From DATHWB01 sp040905965 (lineage in GTDB: Bacteria; Actinomycetota; Acidimicrobiia; Spongiisociales; ZC4RG35), in the NCBI GenBank assembly GCA_040905965.1, contig JBBDQP010000106.1, forward strand, positions 1-64,000: a stretch of 64,000 nucleotides of DNA. Direction: 5' to 3'. The notes beneath the pieces were generated by a model, which saw nothing but the letters and a program-made list of their open reading frames with translations, searched no databases and was not told the DNA's origin. This document shows positions 1 to 7,872 of this stretch, in pieces. Position numbers and translations under genes: made by a program. The stretch's first letter is position 1; the number at the start of each line of letters is the position of its first letter.

Positions 1-53
1 TTGGCGAGGGCGTAGCGGTACGAGTCGTAGATGATCGGCGATCGAGTGGCCAT
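1..53 (-). CDS. N-terminal fragment of an unidentified protein
   Basis: An ATG on the minus strand at 53 opens a frame that runs off the window edge (first residues MATRSPIIYDSYRYALA). A Shine-Dalgarno-like AGGAG lies about 12 nt upstream (around 66-71). Only 17 codons are visible, too few to name a family. It would be divergent from the pyrophosphatase gene. The call rests on the start, the upstream AGGAG and codon choice typical of the neighbours. Confidence 0.4.
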   Translation of the reverse strand, partial: MATRSPIIYDSYRYALA

Positions 54-277
54 GTAGTCGGTGCTCCTGGAGGTAGGTGTTGGCGAGAGGAGCGTGCACG
101 TTGCTGCCCAGCCAGACACGAAGCGATGATGATGCCACGTCGCGGACGTTCCAAAGTACAGCTGCAACAAGCGCCCGCCCGGGACGAAGCTTGTCGTGGG
201 CTCGGCTCCGTCGCGGAAACGACACAGGGGAGATCGAACCACCGTCGGGAGACCTCTGTCTCTCTTCCCCGTCCGAG

Positions 278-308
278 TTGGAAGCCTGGGCGATCCAAGC
301 CATATACT
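278..308 (+). promoter_or_regulatory. possible promoter of the pyrophosphatase gene
   Basis: TTGGAA (278-283) and TATACT (303-308) are separated by 19 bp, a slightly long but acceptable sigma-70-type spacing, and lie about 40 bp before the hppA start codon. The rest of 54-277 shows no convincing gene on either strand. Confidence 0.35.
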
Positions 309-347
309 GCGCCGCCCCCTTCTAGTCGTTTCGGGAGAGAACACGCG

Positions 348-2414
348 ATGACAAATACAGTCCTGTCGGTCGCGCTCGTCGCCGGAGTGGCAGCACTGGG
401 ACTCGCCGTGTTCTACACGCGGGCAGTGCTGGCCACATCCCAGGGCAACGAGCGCATGGTGGAGATCGCCGCCGCCATTCGAGAAGGCGCGATGGCCTTC
501 ATCCGCCGTGAATACACCTGGGTGGCGGCTTTCGTCGCCGGGATGGCCGTCCTCATCTATATCTTCCTCGAGTGGGGTCGCCCTTGGGGCGCGATCGCCT
601 ATGTGGCCGGTGCGGTGCTCTCCGCCGGCGCCGGGTTCGTCGGCATGCGGATTGCCACTGCCGCCAACTCCAGGACCACCGAGGCTGCCCGTACCGGGGG
701 CATCCCGGCCGCGCTGCCGATCGCCTTCCGTGGCGGAGCGGTCATGGGGTTCACTGTTGCCGGCTTCGGGCTGCTGGGCGTGGTCGGGGCCTACATCCTC
801 TTCCGTAACATCCTCGAACTCGACGCCTGGGCTGACATCGTGACCGCCGTCGGACTCGGCGGATCGTCCATCGCGTTGTTCGCCCGTGTAGGTGGCGGCA
901 TCTACACCAAGGCCGCCGACGTCGGGGCGGACCTGGTCGGCAAGGTTGAGGCCGGAATACCCGAAGACGACCCTCGCAACCCGGCGGTCATCGCAGACAA
1001 CGTCGGTGACAACGTCGGTGACGTCGCTGGTATGGGTGCCGACCTCTTCGAGTCCTACGTCGGTTCGCTCGTTGCACCGATCGCGTTCGCCGCGATCGTG
1101 TTCAGCGGAAATCCGGCACTGCAGGTGGCGGCGATCATGTTCCCGCTGGCTGTCGGAACCGCCGGCATGTTCGCCTCGATCATCGGATCGTTCCTCGTCA
1201 GGACCAAGGACGAAAGCCACCTGGCCGCCGCCCTCCACCGCGGCACCAACTTCGCTCTCGTCGCTACCGCTCTTGCCACGCTCGGCCTCGTGTATTGGGT
1301 GTTCAGTGACGCCGGCCTCGCCAACCCGATCGGGCTCTGGTTCTCGGTCGTCGGCGGTCTGGTTGTCGGATGGTTCGTCGGCAAGATCTCCGAGTGGTTC
1401 ACCTCCGACGAGTACAAGACTGTCAAGGAGATCGCCCGCCAGAGCCAGACCGGCCCTGCCACCGTCATCATCTCCGGCATCGCCGAAGGCATGCGTTCGG
1501 CGGCCTTCTCGGTGGGTGTGGTCGTCGTCGGTATCGCCGTCGCGTTCTTCTCCGGTGAGTGGGCCTTCGGTGACATCGCCGGGGGCGGCATTTACGGGGT
1601 GGCCGTGGCGGCCATCGGTGTGCTCGCCACACTCGGAATTACGATTTCGGTCGATGCGTACGGCCCGATCGCCGACAACGCCGGCGGTATCGCCGAGATG
1701 GCGCACCTCCCGAAAGAAGTGCGAGAGGCCACCGATGCTCTCGACTCGCTCGGGAACACGACCGCCGCGGTCGCCAAGGGCTTCGCGATCGCTTCGGCCG
1801 CTGTCACCGCCCTCGCACTGTTCGCAACCTTCACCCAGGCTGTCCAACTCGAAGTGATCAACCTCGTGAATGTGGAGACGGTCATCGGACTCTTCCTCGG
1901 CGGGGCGTTCCCGTTCCTGTTCGCGGCCATGACCATGAACGCAGTGGGGCGGTCCGCCGGCAAGATGATCGATGAAGTGCGCCGCCAGTTCCGTGACATC
2001 CCCGGTCTGAAGGCGGGTGACCCGAACGCCAGGGCCGACTACGCCACCTGCGTCGACATTGCCACTGCCGCCGCCCTGCGAGAGATGGTGATTCCCGGTG
2101 CATTGGCGGTGATTCTGCCGCTCGTCATTGGCTTCTACGACGTCGAGATGCTCGGCGGGTTCCTGGCCGGCGCACTCGTCACCGGGTTCCTGCTGGCGAT
2201 CTTCATGGCGAACTCGGGTGGAGCCTGGGACAACGCCAAGAAGTTCATCGAGGCTGGCGCCTACGGAGGTAAGGGCTCTGACGAGCACAAGGCGGCCGTC
2301 ATCGGCGACACCGTCGGCGACCCGTTCAAGGACACGTCCGGCCCGGCGATGAACATCGTCATCAAGGTGATGACCATCGTCTCCCTCATCTTCGCCAGCG
2401 CCTTCATCGGCTGA
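348..2414 (+). CDS. hppA: membrane-bound ion-translocating pyrophosphatase (K+-dependent type)
   Basis: Hydrolyses pyrophosphate and uses the energy to pump H+ or Na+ across the membrane. The 688-residue product has the length and many hydrophobic segments of the family. The pyrophosphate/Mg-binding block with repeated DNVGDNVGD lies near residues 210-225, and the C-terminal GDTVGDPFKDTSGP block near 654-667. The motif GNTTAA near residue 470 has Ala where K+-independent enzymes carry Lys, so by established family rules this should be the K+-dependent class; pumped ion not decided here. The ATG at 348 is chosen because GGGAGA precedes it and the protein then begins at the first membrane helix; the frame is open upstream to 126 without membrane-protein character. 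A strong hairpin follows the stop. Confidence 0.95.
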   Translation: MTNTVLSVALVAGVAALGLAVFYTRAVLATSQGNERMVEIAAAIREGAMAFIRREYTWVAAFVAGMAVLIYIFLEWGRPWGAIAYVAGAVLSAGAGFVGMRIATAANSRTTEAARTGGIPAALPIAFRGGAVMGFTVAGFGLLGVVGAYILFRNILELDAWADIVTAVGLGGSSIALFARVGGGIYTKAADVGADLVGKVEAGIPEDDPRNPAVIADNVGDNVGDVAGMGADLFESYVGSLVAPIAFAAIVFSGNPALQVAAIMFPLAVGTAGMFASIIGSFLVRTKDESHLAAALHRGTNFALVATALATLGLVYWVFSDAGLANPIGLWFSVVGGLVVGWFVGKISEWFTSDEYKTVKEIARQSQTGPATVIISGIAEGMRSAAFSVGVVVVGIAVAFFSGEWAFGDIAGGGIYGVAVAAIGVLATLGITISVDAYGPIADNAGGIAEMAHLPKEVREATDALDSLGNTTAAVAKGFAIASAAVTALALFATFTQAVQLEVINLVNVETVIGLFLGGAFPFLFAAMTMNAVGRSAGKMIDEVRRQFRDIPGLKAGDPNARADYATCVDIATAAALREMVIPGALAVILPLVIGFYDVEMLGGFLAGALVTGFLLAIFMANSGGAWDNAKKFIEAGAYGGKGSDEHKAAVIGDTVGDPFKDTSGPAMNIVIKVMTIVSLIFASAFIG

Positions 2415-2431
2415 CCGATCGGCTCTGAAGC

Positions 2432-2461
2432 AACGGCCCTCGGCGATTGCCGGGGGCCGTT
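2432..2461 (+). terminator. hairpin terminator after hppA
   Basis: A 13-bp stem (2432-2444 with 2449-2461, one G-U pair) closes a 4-nt GATT loop, 17 bp after the hppA stop. The downstream tract is only moderately T-rich, so it may be an imperfect intrinsic terminator. Confidence 0.65.
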
Positions 2462-2488
2462 GTCGTTGCGCTACCTTCGAACCCGCCA

Positions 2489-3742
2489 ATGACTGTCCGC
2501 ATCACCTTCGTCCGCCACGCCCGATCTGAGGCCAACGAGTCCGAAATCTGGCAGGGCCAAGGCGATGCACCTCTCTCGGAGACGGGGCGTCGGCAAGCTG
2601 CCGCCCTCGGGAAACGACTCGGTTCGCGCTCCTTCGATCTGGTCGTGGCCTCGGATCTGACCCGGGCACACGACACGGCACTGGCCACCGGCCATCCCGT
2701 GGAGACGGACCCGGCGTGGCGGGAAATGAACCTGGGGGACTGGGAGGGCCGGACCTTCCAGGAGGTGGCGGAAGAACATCCCGATCTGTTGGCGGCGATC
2801 AGGGCGGGCGAGGCGGTCAAATTCGGCAAGATCGGCGAGTCGGTTCAGGATTTCGAAGAGCGTGCCTTTGGCGCGCTGGACGCCCTGGTGCGTCGGGTCG
2901 GATCGGGTTCGGTGGCCGTCGTCACCCATGGGGGCCTCATCGACGCGATCGTCGGACGCCTGATCGGCCGGGCAGAACGTCGCACCTTTCCAATCGTGAC
3001 CAACACCGCACTCACCGACATCCGCTTCGAGGCGTTGGGTGATTCCGACCCGGTGTATCGGCTCCAGTCGTTCAACGATGCCACCCATCTCGGGTGGGAC
3101 GAAGGCTTCCTGGGTCGAATGCGGCAGGAGGGTCGGCCGGTGATCGGGTTCCTCCGCCATGGCGTGACCCGAGCGAATCGGGAACGTCGGATCCAGGGTC
3201 AGACCTGCTGGGGGCTCGACGAACATGGATTCGATCAGGCGACGCGGTTTGCCCAGAGCTACGGGCCGGTCGACCGGATCTGGTCGTCACCGATCCAGCG
3301 GGCCATGGAAACGGCTTCGGTGCTTGCCCCACCGGAAGCCACCCCCGATGACGATCTGAAGGAGATGGGATTCGGGACCTGGGAGGGGGTCAGCTACACC
3401 GAGCTGATCGACAGCGGCGACGAGATCGCCAGGCGTGTCTTCATCGACGGCGAGGATCTTCCCCGAGGTGGCGCCGAGCAGTTTTCGGACGTGGCCAACC
3501 GGATGCGGTCGTTTCTCGACCGGGTGGACCCGGATCCGGGTGAGCGGGTGATCGCCGTGTCGCACGGCGCAGCCATCAAGTCACTGATCGCCGACATGCA
3601 CGGCCGGGGGACCGACATCAACCGTGACCTGGTCGTCAGCCACAACACGGGCGTCAGCCACATCGTCCTGACCGAGCAGGGCCCATGGCTGGCCGACTGG
3701 TCGGTAGCCCCTCACCTCACCGACGCCGACCTCGACGACTGA
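2489..3742 (+). CDS. tandem-domain histidine phosphatase (phosphoglycerate mutase-like)
   Basis: 417 residues made of two histidine phosphatase domains in one chain. Domain 1 (about 1-205) starts with RHARSEAN, where the usual RHG has Ala in the third position, and has VTHGG as the second-His motif. Domain 2 (about 210-415) has canonical RHGVTRAN and VSHGAA. Such proteins act on phosphate esters (sugar phosphates, nucleotides, cobamide or phosphoprotein substrates); the substrate cannot be read here. ATG 2489 is supported by a TACCTT -10-like box (2472-2477), and the start falls directly at the first beta strand. It stands alone between two terminator-like regions. Confidence 0.85.
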   Translation: MTVRITFVRHARSEANESEIWQGQGDAPLSETGRRQAAALGKRLGSRSFDLVVASDLTRAHDTALATGHPVETDPAWREMNLGDWEGRTFQEVAEEHPDLLAAIRAGEAVKFGKIGESVQDFEERAFGALDALVRRVGSGSVAVVTHGGLIDAIVGRLIGRAERRTFPIVTNTALTDIRFEALGDSDPVYRLQSFNDATHLGWDEGFLGRMRQEGRPVIGFLRHGVTRANRERRIQGQTCWGLDEHGFDQATRFAQSYGPVDRIWSSPIQRAMETASVLAPPEATPDDDLKEMGFGTWEGVSYTELIDSGDEIARRVFIDGEDLPRGGAEQFSDVANRMRSFLDRVDPDPGERVIAVSHGAAIKSLIADMHGRGTDINRDLVVSHNTGVSHIVLTEQGPWLADWSVAPHLTDADLDD

Positions 3743-4068
3743 TTGGGCCGACCCCTCCCAGCACTGTCCACAGGATCGTGACGAACACTGCGAGCCAGCC
3801 GGCTCTGGTGGTGGGTTGAATAGACATCGGATCTTCTCGGCGCGGTATCTGCGCCGGCTTCTCCCCGGTTTTCTCCGATGAGACCCGTGCGACCGGGCGT
3901 TCTGTGGCGCTCGGACCAGCCCGTCCAGTGTTCCGGAGCGGCGGAACCCTCGCCACCCTTCAGTTGACGACGGGAGGCGAACCGACGACGTCGAGCCGGG
4001 GTCCTTTGTTTTCGCGCGCCGGGTGGCCACGATGGTCGACGCCGACAACACAAGGGGAGTCGAAACCG
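3743..4068 (+). other. 326-bp gene-poor stretch before phoH
   Basis: No convincing gene. A small hairpin (3838-3856, stem CGGCGC/GCGCCG, loop GGTATCT) is visible. On the minus strand a 36-codon frame starting MSIQPTTR (from about 3827 into the 3' end of the previous gene) contains one hydrophobic segment and could be a tiny membrane protein, but there is no good ribosome binding site. The length suggests a structured 5' leader or several regulatory sites for phoH; I could not match it to a known riboswitch class. Confidence 0.4.
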
Positions 4069-5379
4069 GTGGCCCGCACCTACGTACTGGACACATGCGT
4101 CCTGCTCGCTGACCCGCACTCACCCCTCCGCTTCGACGAGCATGACGTGGTCCTGCCACTGGTCGTCGTCGAGGAGCTCGACCGGAAGAAGACAAGGGTC
4201 GACGAAGTCGGCGCCAACGCTCGAATGGCGATCCGGCTTCTCGAACAGCTCGGTGCTTCAGAGCCCGGCGGCCTCGCCGAACCGGCCCCGCTGCCGTCGG
4301 GTGGCCGTCTCCGCATCGAACTGAACGGCGTCCTCTCCGACCGGTTGCCGGTGGTGTTCGACCCGACCACGCCCGACCACCGCATCCTGGCGACATGCTT
4401 GAACCTTGCCGAGACCGAACCGGAGACGGTGCTGGTGACCAAGGACGCCGCCCTCCGAATCAAGGGCGCCCAGCTCGGCGTCGAAGTCGAGGACTATCGC
4501 GGCGACACCGTTCAGGTGGACGAACTGGCGCGCGGTATTCAAGAGGTGTCGACCAGCGGCGACGTGATCGATCGTCTCTTCGACGAGGGCAAGCTGGTGC
4601 TCTCGGATGTGAAGGCAGTGACCAACGAGCACATCGTCCTTCGGTCCGGAGTGTCGAGATCTGCGATCACCCGCGTGATCGAATCGGAACCCGAGGTCGT
4701 CGTGGAACGGGCGCACCTCAACCCGCGGGCCTTCGGGGTGGAGCCCAAGAATCTGGCTCAGACGGTGGCGCTCAACCACCTGCTCGACCCCGACGTGCCT
4801 GCCGTTTCGCTGATGGGGATGGCGGGTTCTGGAAAGACGTTCTTGGCACTGGCGGCCGCCCTCGAACAGGTGCTCGAACAGGGCCGGTACCGGCGGGTCT
4901 CGGTCTACCGCCCGATGATCGCGGTGGGCCGCCAGGAGATGGGATATCTCCCGGGCGATCTCGACGAGAAACTGTCACCGTGGATGGCGGCGGTGTATGA
5001 CAATCTGCACGCCTTGTTCTCGGATGCGGGAGTGGACGGGGCCAAACACGCCATCGAGGAGTTGTTGGCTCGGGGGGAGTTGGAGTTGGCGTCGGTGACG
5101 TACCTGCGTGGCCGGTCGATCACCGGCGAGTTCGTGATCATCGACGAAGCCCAGAACCTGGAGCTTTCGACACTCAAGGTGATCATGACCCGTATGGGGA
5201 AGGACTCGAAGGTCGTCTTCTGCGGGGATCTGACCCAGGTCGACAATCCGTACATCTCGCCGTACGGGGGGATGGCGGCGCTGATCGAGAAGTTCCGCGG
5301 CTCACCCCTGTTCGGTCATGTGATCCTCGACCGTTCGATCCGCAGTCCTCTCGCCGAGATGGCCGCCCGAGTCCTCTGA
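4069..5379 (+). CDS. phoH2: PhoH2-type protein: PIN ribonuclease domain fused to PhoH ATPase/helicase
   Basis: 436 residues. The N-terminal PIN domain shows the acidic residues of a metal-dependent RNase (YVLDTCVLL near residue 5, VVVEELDRKK near 30, DHRILA near 103, VTKDAAL near 125). The C-terminal PhoH domain has Walker A GMAGSGKT (about 250-257), the RPMIAVGRQ and GYLPGD motifs, Walker B VIIDEAQNL (about 356-364) and FCGDLTQVD. PhoH2 proteins are RNA helicase-nucleases, in mycobacteria sometimes toxin-like. The GTG at 4069 follows AAGGGGAG by 9 nt and places the PIN domain at the N-terminus as expected; the frame is open further upstream but that part is not PIN-like. Confidence 0.93.
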   Translation: MARTYVLDTCVLLADPHSPLRFDEHDVVLPLVVVEELDRKKTRVDEVGANARMAIRLLEQLGASEPGGLAEPAPLPSGGRLRIELNGVLSDRLPVVFDPTTPDHRILATCLNLAETEPETVLVTKDAALRIKGAQLGVEVEDYRGDTVQVDELARGIQEVSTSGDVIDRLFDEGKLVLSDVKAVTNEHIVLRSGVSRSAITRVIESEPEVVVERAHLNPRAFGVEPKNLAQTVALNHLLDPDVPAVSLMGMAGSGKTFLALAAALEQVLEQGRYRRVSVYRPMIAVGRQEMGYLPGDLDEKLSPWMAAVYDNLHALFSDAGVDGAKHAIEELLARGELELASVTYLRGRSITGEFVIIDEAQNLELSTLKVIMTRMGKDSKVVFCGDLTQVDNPYISPYGGMAALIEKFRGSPLFGHVILDRSIRSPLAEMAARVL

Positions 5380-5402
5380 CGACGGACCGAACCCAGGGTT
5401 AG

Positions 5403-5422
5403 ATCCGTCGCCTACGACGGAT
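5403..5422. terminator. bidirectional hairpin between phoH2 and the amidohydrolase
   Basis: A perfect 8-bp palindromic stem (ATCCGTCG / CGACGGAT) with a CCTA loop lies between two convergent genes, 23 bp after the phoH2 stop and 20 bp after the end of the minus-strand gene. No long T-tract in either direction. Confidence 0.5.
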
Positions 5423-5442
5423 TCTCGCCACGGTTCGGCCGA

Positions 5443-6672
5443 TCAGGCGGTAAGGGTGCCGTGGAAGGTGGGGCCACCGACATGGCGGCCGTCCTGGTAG
5501 ACCGCGGTGATCTTGTCCCGGTAGTTGGTGAAGTCCAGAGGGTCTCCGTCGATGACGACGAAGTCCGCCCGCTTTCCCACCTCCAGCGTTCCGACGTCGT
5601 CGGCCACCCTGACCAACGTCGCAGCTTCCCCGGTCGCCGCTTTCAGCACCTCGAGTGGGGACATCCCCAACTCGGCCATCAGCGCGAACTCTCCGAGGTT
5701 CGTGCCATGGGGGGAGACGGGCGAGTCCGTGCCGTAGGCGATCTTCACTCCCGCCTCGATGGCGAGCCGGACCGATGCCTTGTGTGCCTCGATCACTTCG
5801 GCCGCCTTGCGGAGCGCCCACTCGGGCAGCGTGATCCCGCGCTCGGCGGCGGTCAGCACTCCCTGTGGAGCCATCAGGGTGGGGACGAGCCACGTGCCCT
5901 TGCGCTTCATCGCGTCGACGGTCTCGGCATCGAGGAAGATCCCGTGCTCGATGGAGTCGATCCCGGCGTCGACCGCGTTGCGGATTCCCTTCGTTGCCTG
6001 GGCGTGGGCGAGCACGTGGACCCCGGCGGCAGTCGCCTCCTCCACCAGGACGGCGAGCTCTTCCGGACTCAGATGCGGTCTGGTCGGATCCGAACGGGGC
6101 GACATGACTCCGCCCGAGGTGGCCACTTTGATGTTGTCTGCACCGGCTCGGATGATCTCGCGCACCACCCTGCGCATCTCGTCGGGCGAGTTGACCACAC
6201 CGTTCGGTATCCCGGGGTCGAGCGCGAACAACCTGGTCTCGAACCCACTCGGCAGCCACCCGTCGCCGTGCCCTCCGGACTGGGAGATCATCGTGAGTGA
6301 GATTCGGAGGCGTGGCCCTCGGATCAGACCCTGCTCGACCGCAGTCTTGATGCCGAGGCTGGCGCCACCGGCGTCGCGGGCGGTCGTGACGCCCGTGTCG
6401 AGCGTGGTCGCCAAGTTGTGGGCGGCCTCGTAGTACTTGAGGGCGAACGGTCGTTTGAGGGCCTCGAAGAAGTCGACGTCGCGGAAGCCGATGTGGACGT
6501 GACAGTCGATGAAGCCGGGAGTGACGGATTTCCCGCTGACGTCGATCTCGGTGTCGCCGTCCAGGTCGGTGCCGATCTCGACGATCCGCCCGTTCTGGAT
6601 GGCGAATTCGCCCGGCGCGAACGGAGTCCCGGTTCCGTCGAAAAGTCGCCCGCCTCTCACCACTGTTCGCAC
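5443..6672 (-). CDS. metal-dependent amidohydrolase (imidazolonepropionase/Xaa-Pro dipeptidase-like)
   Basis: 409-residue amidohydrolase-superfamily enzyme. Seen in order: the N-terminal beta-sandwich strand block (GGRLFDGTG), the metal HxH in GFIDCHVHIG near residue 65, a candidate bridging Lys in DNIKVATSGG, the metal-binding His residues in VLAHAQ and SIEHGIF, and the catalytic Asp in AYGTDSP near 325. Closest in style to the amidohydrolases annotated as Xaa-Pro dipeptidases or imidazolonepropionase-like; the substrate is not deducible. GTG 6672 is chosen because GAAGGGGC lies just upstream and it starts at the canonical first strand. Convergent with phoH2, divergent from the LLM oxidoreductase. 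Confidence 0.87.
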   Translation of the reverse strand: MRTVVRGGRLFDGTGTPFAPGEFAIQNGRIVEIGTDLDGDTEIDVSGKSVTPGFIDCHVHIGFRDVDFFEALKRPFALKYYEAAHNLATTLDTGVTTARDAGGASLGIKTAVEQGLIRGPRLRISLTMISQSGGHGDGWLPSGFETRLFALDPGIPNGVVNSPDEMRRVVREIIRAGADNIKVATSGGVMSPRSDPTRPHLSPEELAVLVEEATAAGVHVLAHAQATKGIRNAVDAGIDSIEHGIFLDAETVDAMKRKGTWLVPTLMAPQGVLTAAERGITLPEWALRKAAEVIEAHKASVRLAIEAGVKIAYGTDSPVSPHGTNLGEFALMAELGMSPLEVLKAATGEAATLVRVADDVGTLEVGKRADFVVIDGDPLDFTNYRDKITAVYQDGRHVGGPTFHGTLTA

Positions 6673-6774
6673 GATGCCCCTTCGCTCGATCGAGCTCCCC
6701 ATTGGAGCACACTCGCTGAGTTCGATGCGCCCCTGGCCGGTATGGTGCGCGTTCCCGGTCGAAGAGGAGATGTC

Positions 6775-7800
6775 GTGAAGCTCGGATTGTCTGTCGGCTA
6801 CTGGTCGGCTGGTCCGCCAGCGGGTGTGGACGAACAGATCGCCGTGGCCGAGCAACTCGGATTCGACTCGCTGTGGACTGCCGAGGCGTACGGGTCCGAC
6901 GTGCTCACGCCGCTTGCCTGGTGGGGATCGAAGACATCGACGATCAAGCTTGGGACCGGGATAACCCAGATGTCCGCCCGGACCCCAGCGGCCACGGCGA
7001 TGGCCGCCATGACACTCGATCACCTGAGCGGGGGCCGGTTCATCCTGGGGCTCGGGGTCTCGGGTCCGCAGGTGGTGGAGGGCTGGTACGGACTGCCGTA
7101 TCCGAAGCCGCTCGCCAGGACCCGGGAGTACGTCGAGATCGTGCGACGGATCGTCGCTCGGGAGGATCGGGTCACGTTCGACGGCGAGCACTACACCCTG
7201 CCGTATCCGGGAGGGACCGGACTGGGAAAGCCGCTCAAGTCGACGCTTCATCCCCGCCGCACCGACCTTCCCATCTACCTGGCGGCCGAAGGCCCCAAGA
7301 ATGTGGCGCTCGCCGCCGAGATCGCCGACGGCTGGCTTCCGCTCTGGTTCTCACCCAAGGCGGACGCCTTCTATCGGGAGGCTTTGGCCGAAGGCTTTGC
7401 ACGTCCCGGTGCTCGTCACACGCTCGAGACCTTCGAGGTGGTGAGCCCGACTCCGATCGTCATCCATCCTGACCCCGAGGTGGCCGCCGAGCTCGTGAGG
7501 CCGCACCTGGCGCTCTACGTCGGTGGGATGGGGTCGAAGGACGTGAACTTTCACTACGAGGTGCTGGCGAGGATCGGGTGGCGGGACGTGTGCGAGCGCA
7601 TCCAGGAGTTGTATCTGGAGGGCCGGAAGGACGAGGCTCAGGCCGCCATCCCGTTGGAGATGGTCGAAGACGTGGCTCTCGTCGGCCCACCGGAGAAGAT
7701 CGCCGCTGAACTTCCGCGCTGGAGGGACACCGTGGTCACCACTCTTGCCATCCAAGGCCCCCCCGAACTCCTCAAGCTCGCCGCCGACCTGGTCCTGTAG
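6775..7800 (+). CDS. LLM-class F420-dependent oxidoreductase
   Basis: 341-residue luciferase-like (beta/alpha)8 flavin/F420 oxidoreductase resembling the mycobacterial Rv3520c group. Family features visible are the N-terminal LGLSVGYW strand, SLWTAEAYG, the LGTGITQMSARTPAATAM segment, DHLSGGRFILGLGVSGPQVVEG and the C-terminal GPPEKIAAEL. It would use reduced F420 as hydride donor or acceptor; the natural substrate is unknown. The GTG at 6775 has an AGAGGAG ribosome site 5-10 nt upstream and starts the first beta strand. Alone on the plus strand, convergent with the AtuA-like gene, in a region rich in acyl-CoA and F420 enzymes. Confidence 0.9.
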   Translation: MKLGLSVGYWSAGPPAGVDEQIAVAEQLGFDSLWTAEAYGSDVLTPLAWWGSKTSTIKLGTGITQMSARTPAATAMAAMTLDHLSGGRFILGLGVSGPQVVEGWYGLPYPKPLARTREYVEIVRRIVAREDRVTFDGEHYTLPYPGGTGLGKPLKSTLHPRRTDLPIYLAAEGPKNVALAAEIADGWLPLWFSPKADAFYREALAEGFARPGARHTLETFEVVSPTPIVIHPDPEVAAELVRPHLALYVGGMGSKDVNFHYEVLARIGWRDVCERIQELYLEGRKDEAQAAIPLEMVEDVALVGPPEKIAAELPRWRDTVVTTLAIQGPPELLKLAADLVL

Positions 7801-7822
7801 CGGGCCAGCGACCCCCGACCCG

Positions 7823-7872
7823 CTTTTGGTCGGCAAAGCGCACTATTTATGACGCGCTGGTTCGCTAAAAAG
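7823..7872 (-). repeat. dispersed intergenic element, copy A
   Basis: Read on the minus strand it begins CTTTTTAGCGAACCAGCGC and ends GCCGACCAAAAG after about 20 nt. It supplies the last codons and TAG stop of the AtuA-like gene. Two further copies of the same layout lie at 40284 (plus) and 63720 (plus), each just after a gene 3' end in the same orientation as that gene. The hairpin is weaker in this copy (AGCGC/GCGCT). Confidence 0.65.

Noticed and set aside
3743..4068. c-di-AMP (ydaO-type) riboswitch before phoH2, prompted by DisA in the genome
   Set aside because: I could not align the conserved core of that class; only a simple hairpin is visible.
7801..7872. IS or transposon fragment near the AtuA-like gene end
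   Set aside because: No transposase, no target duplication, and the same short element recurs after other genes, so it is a small dispersed repeat.
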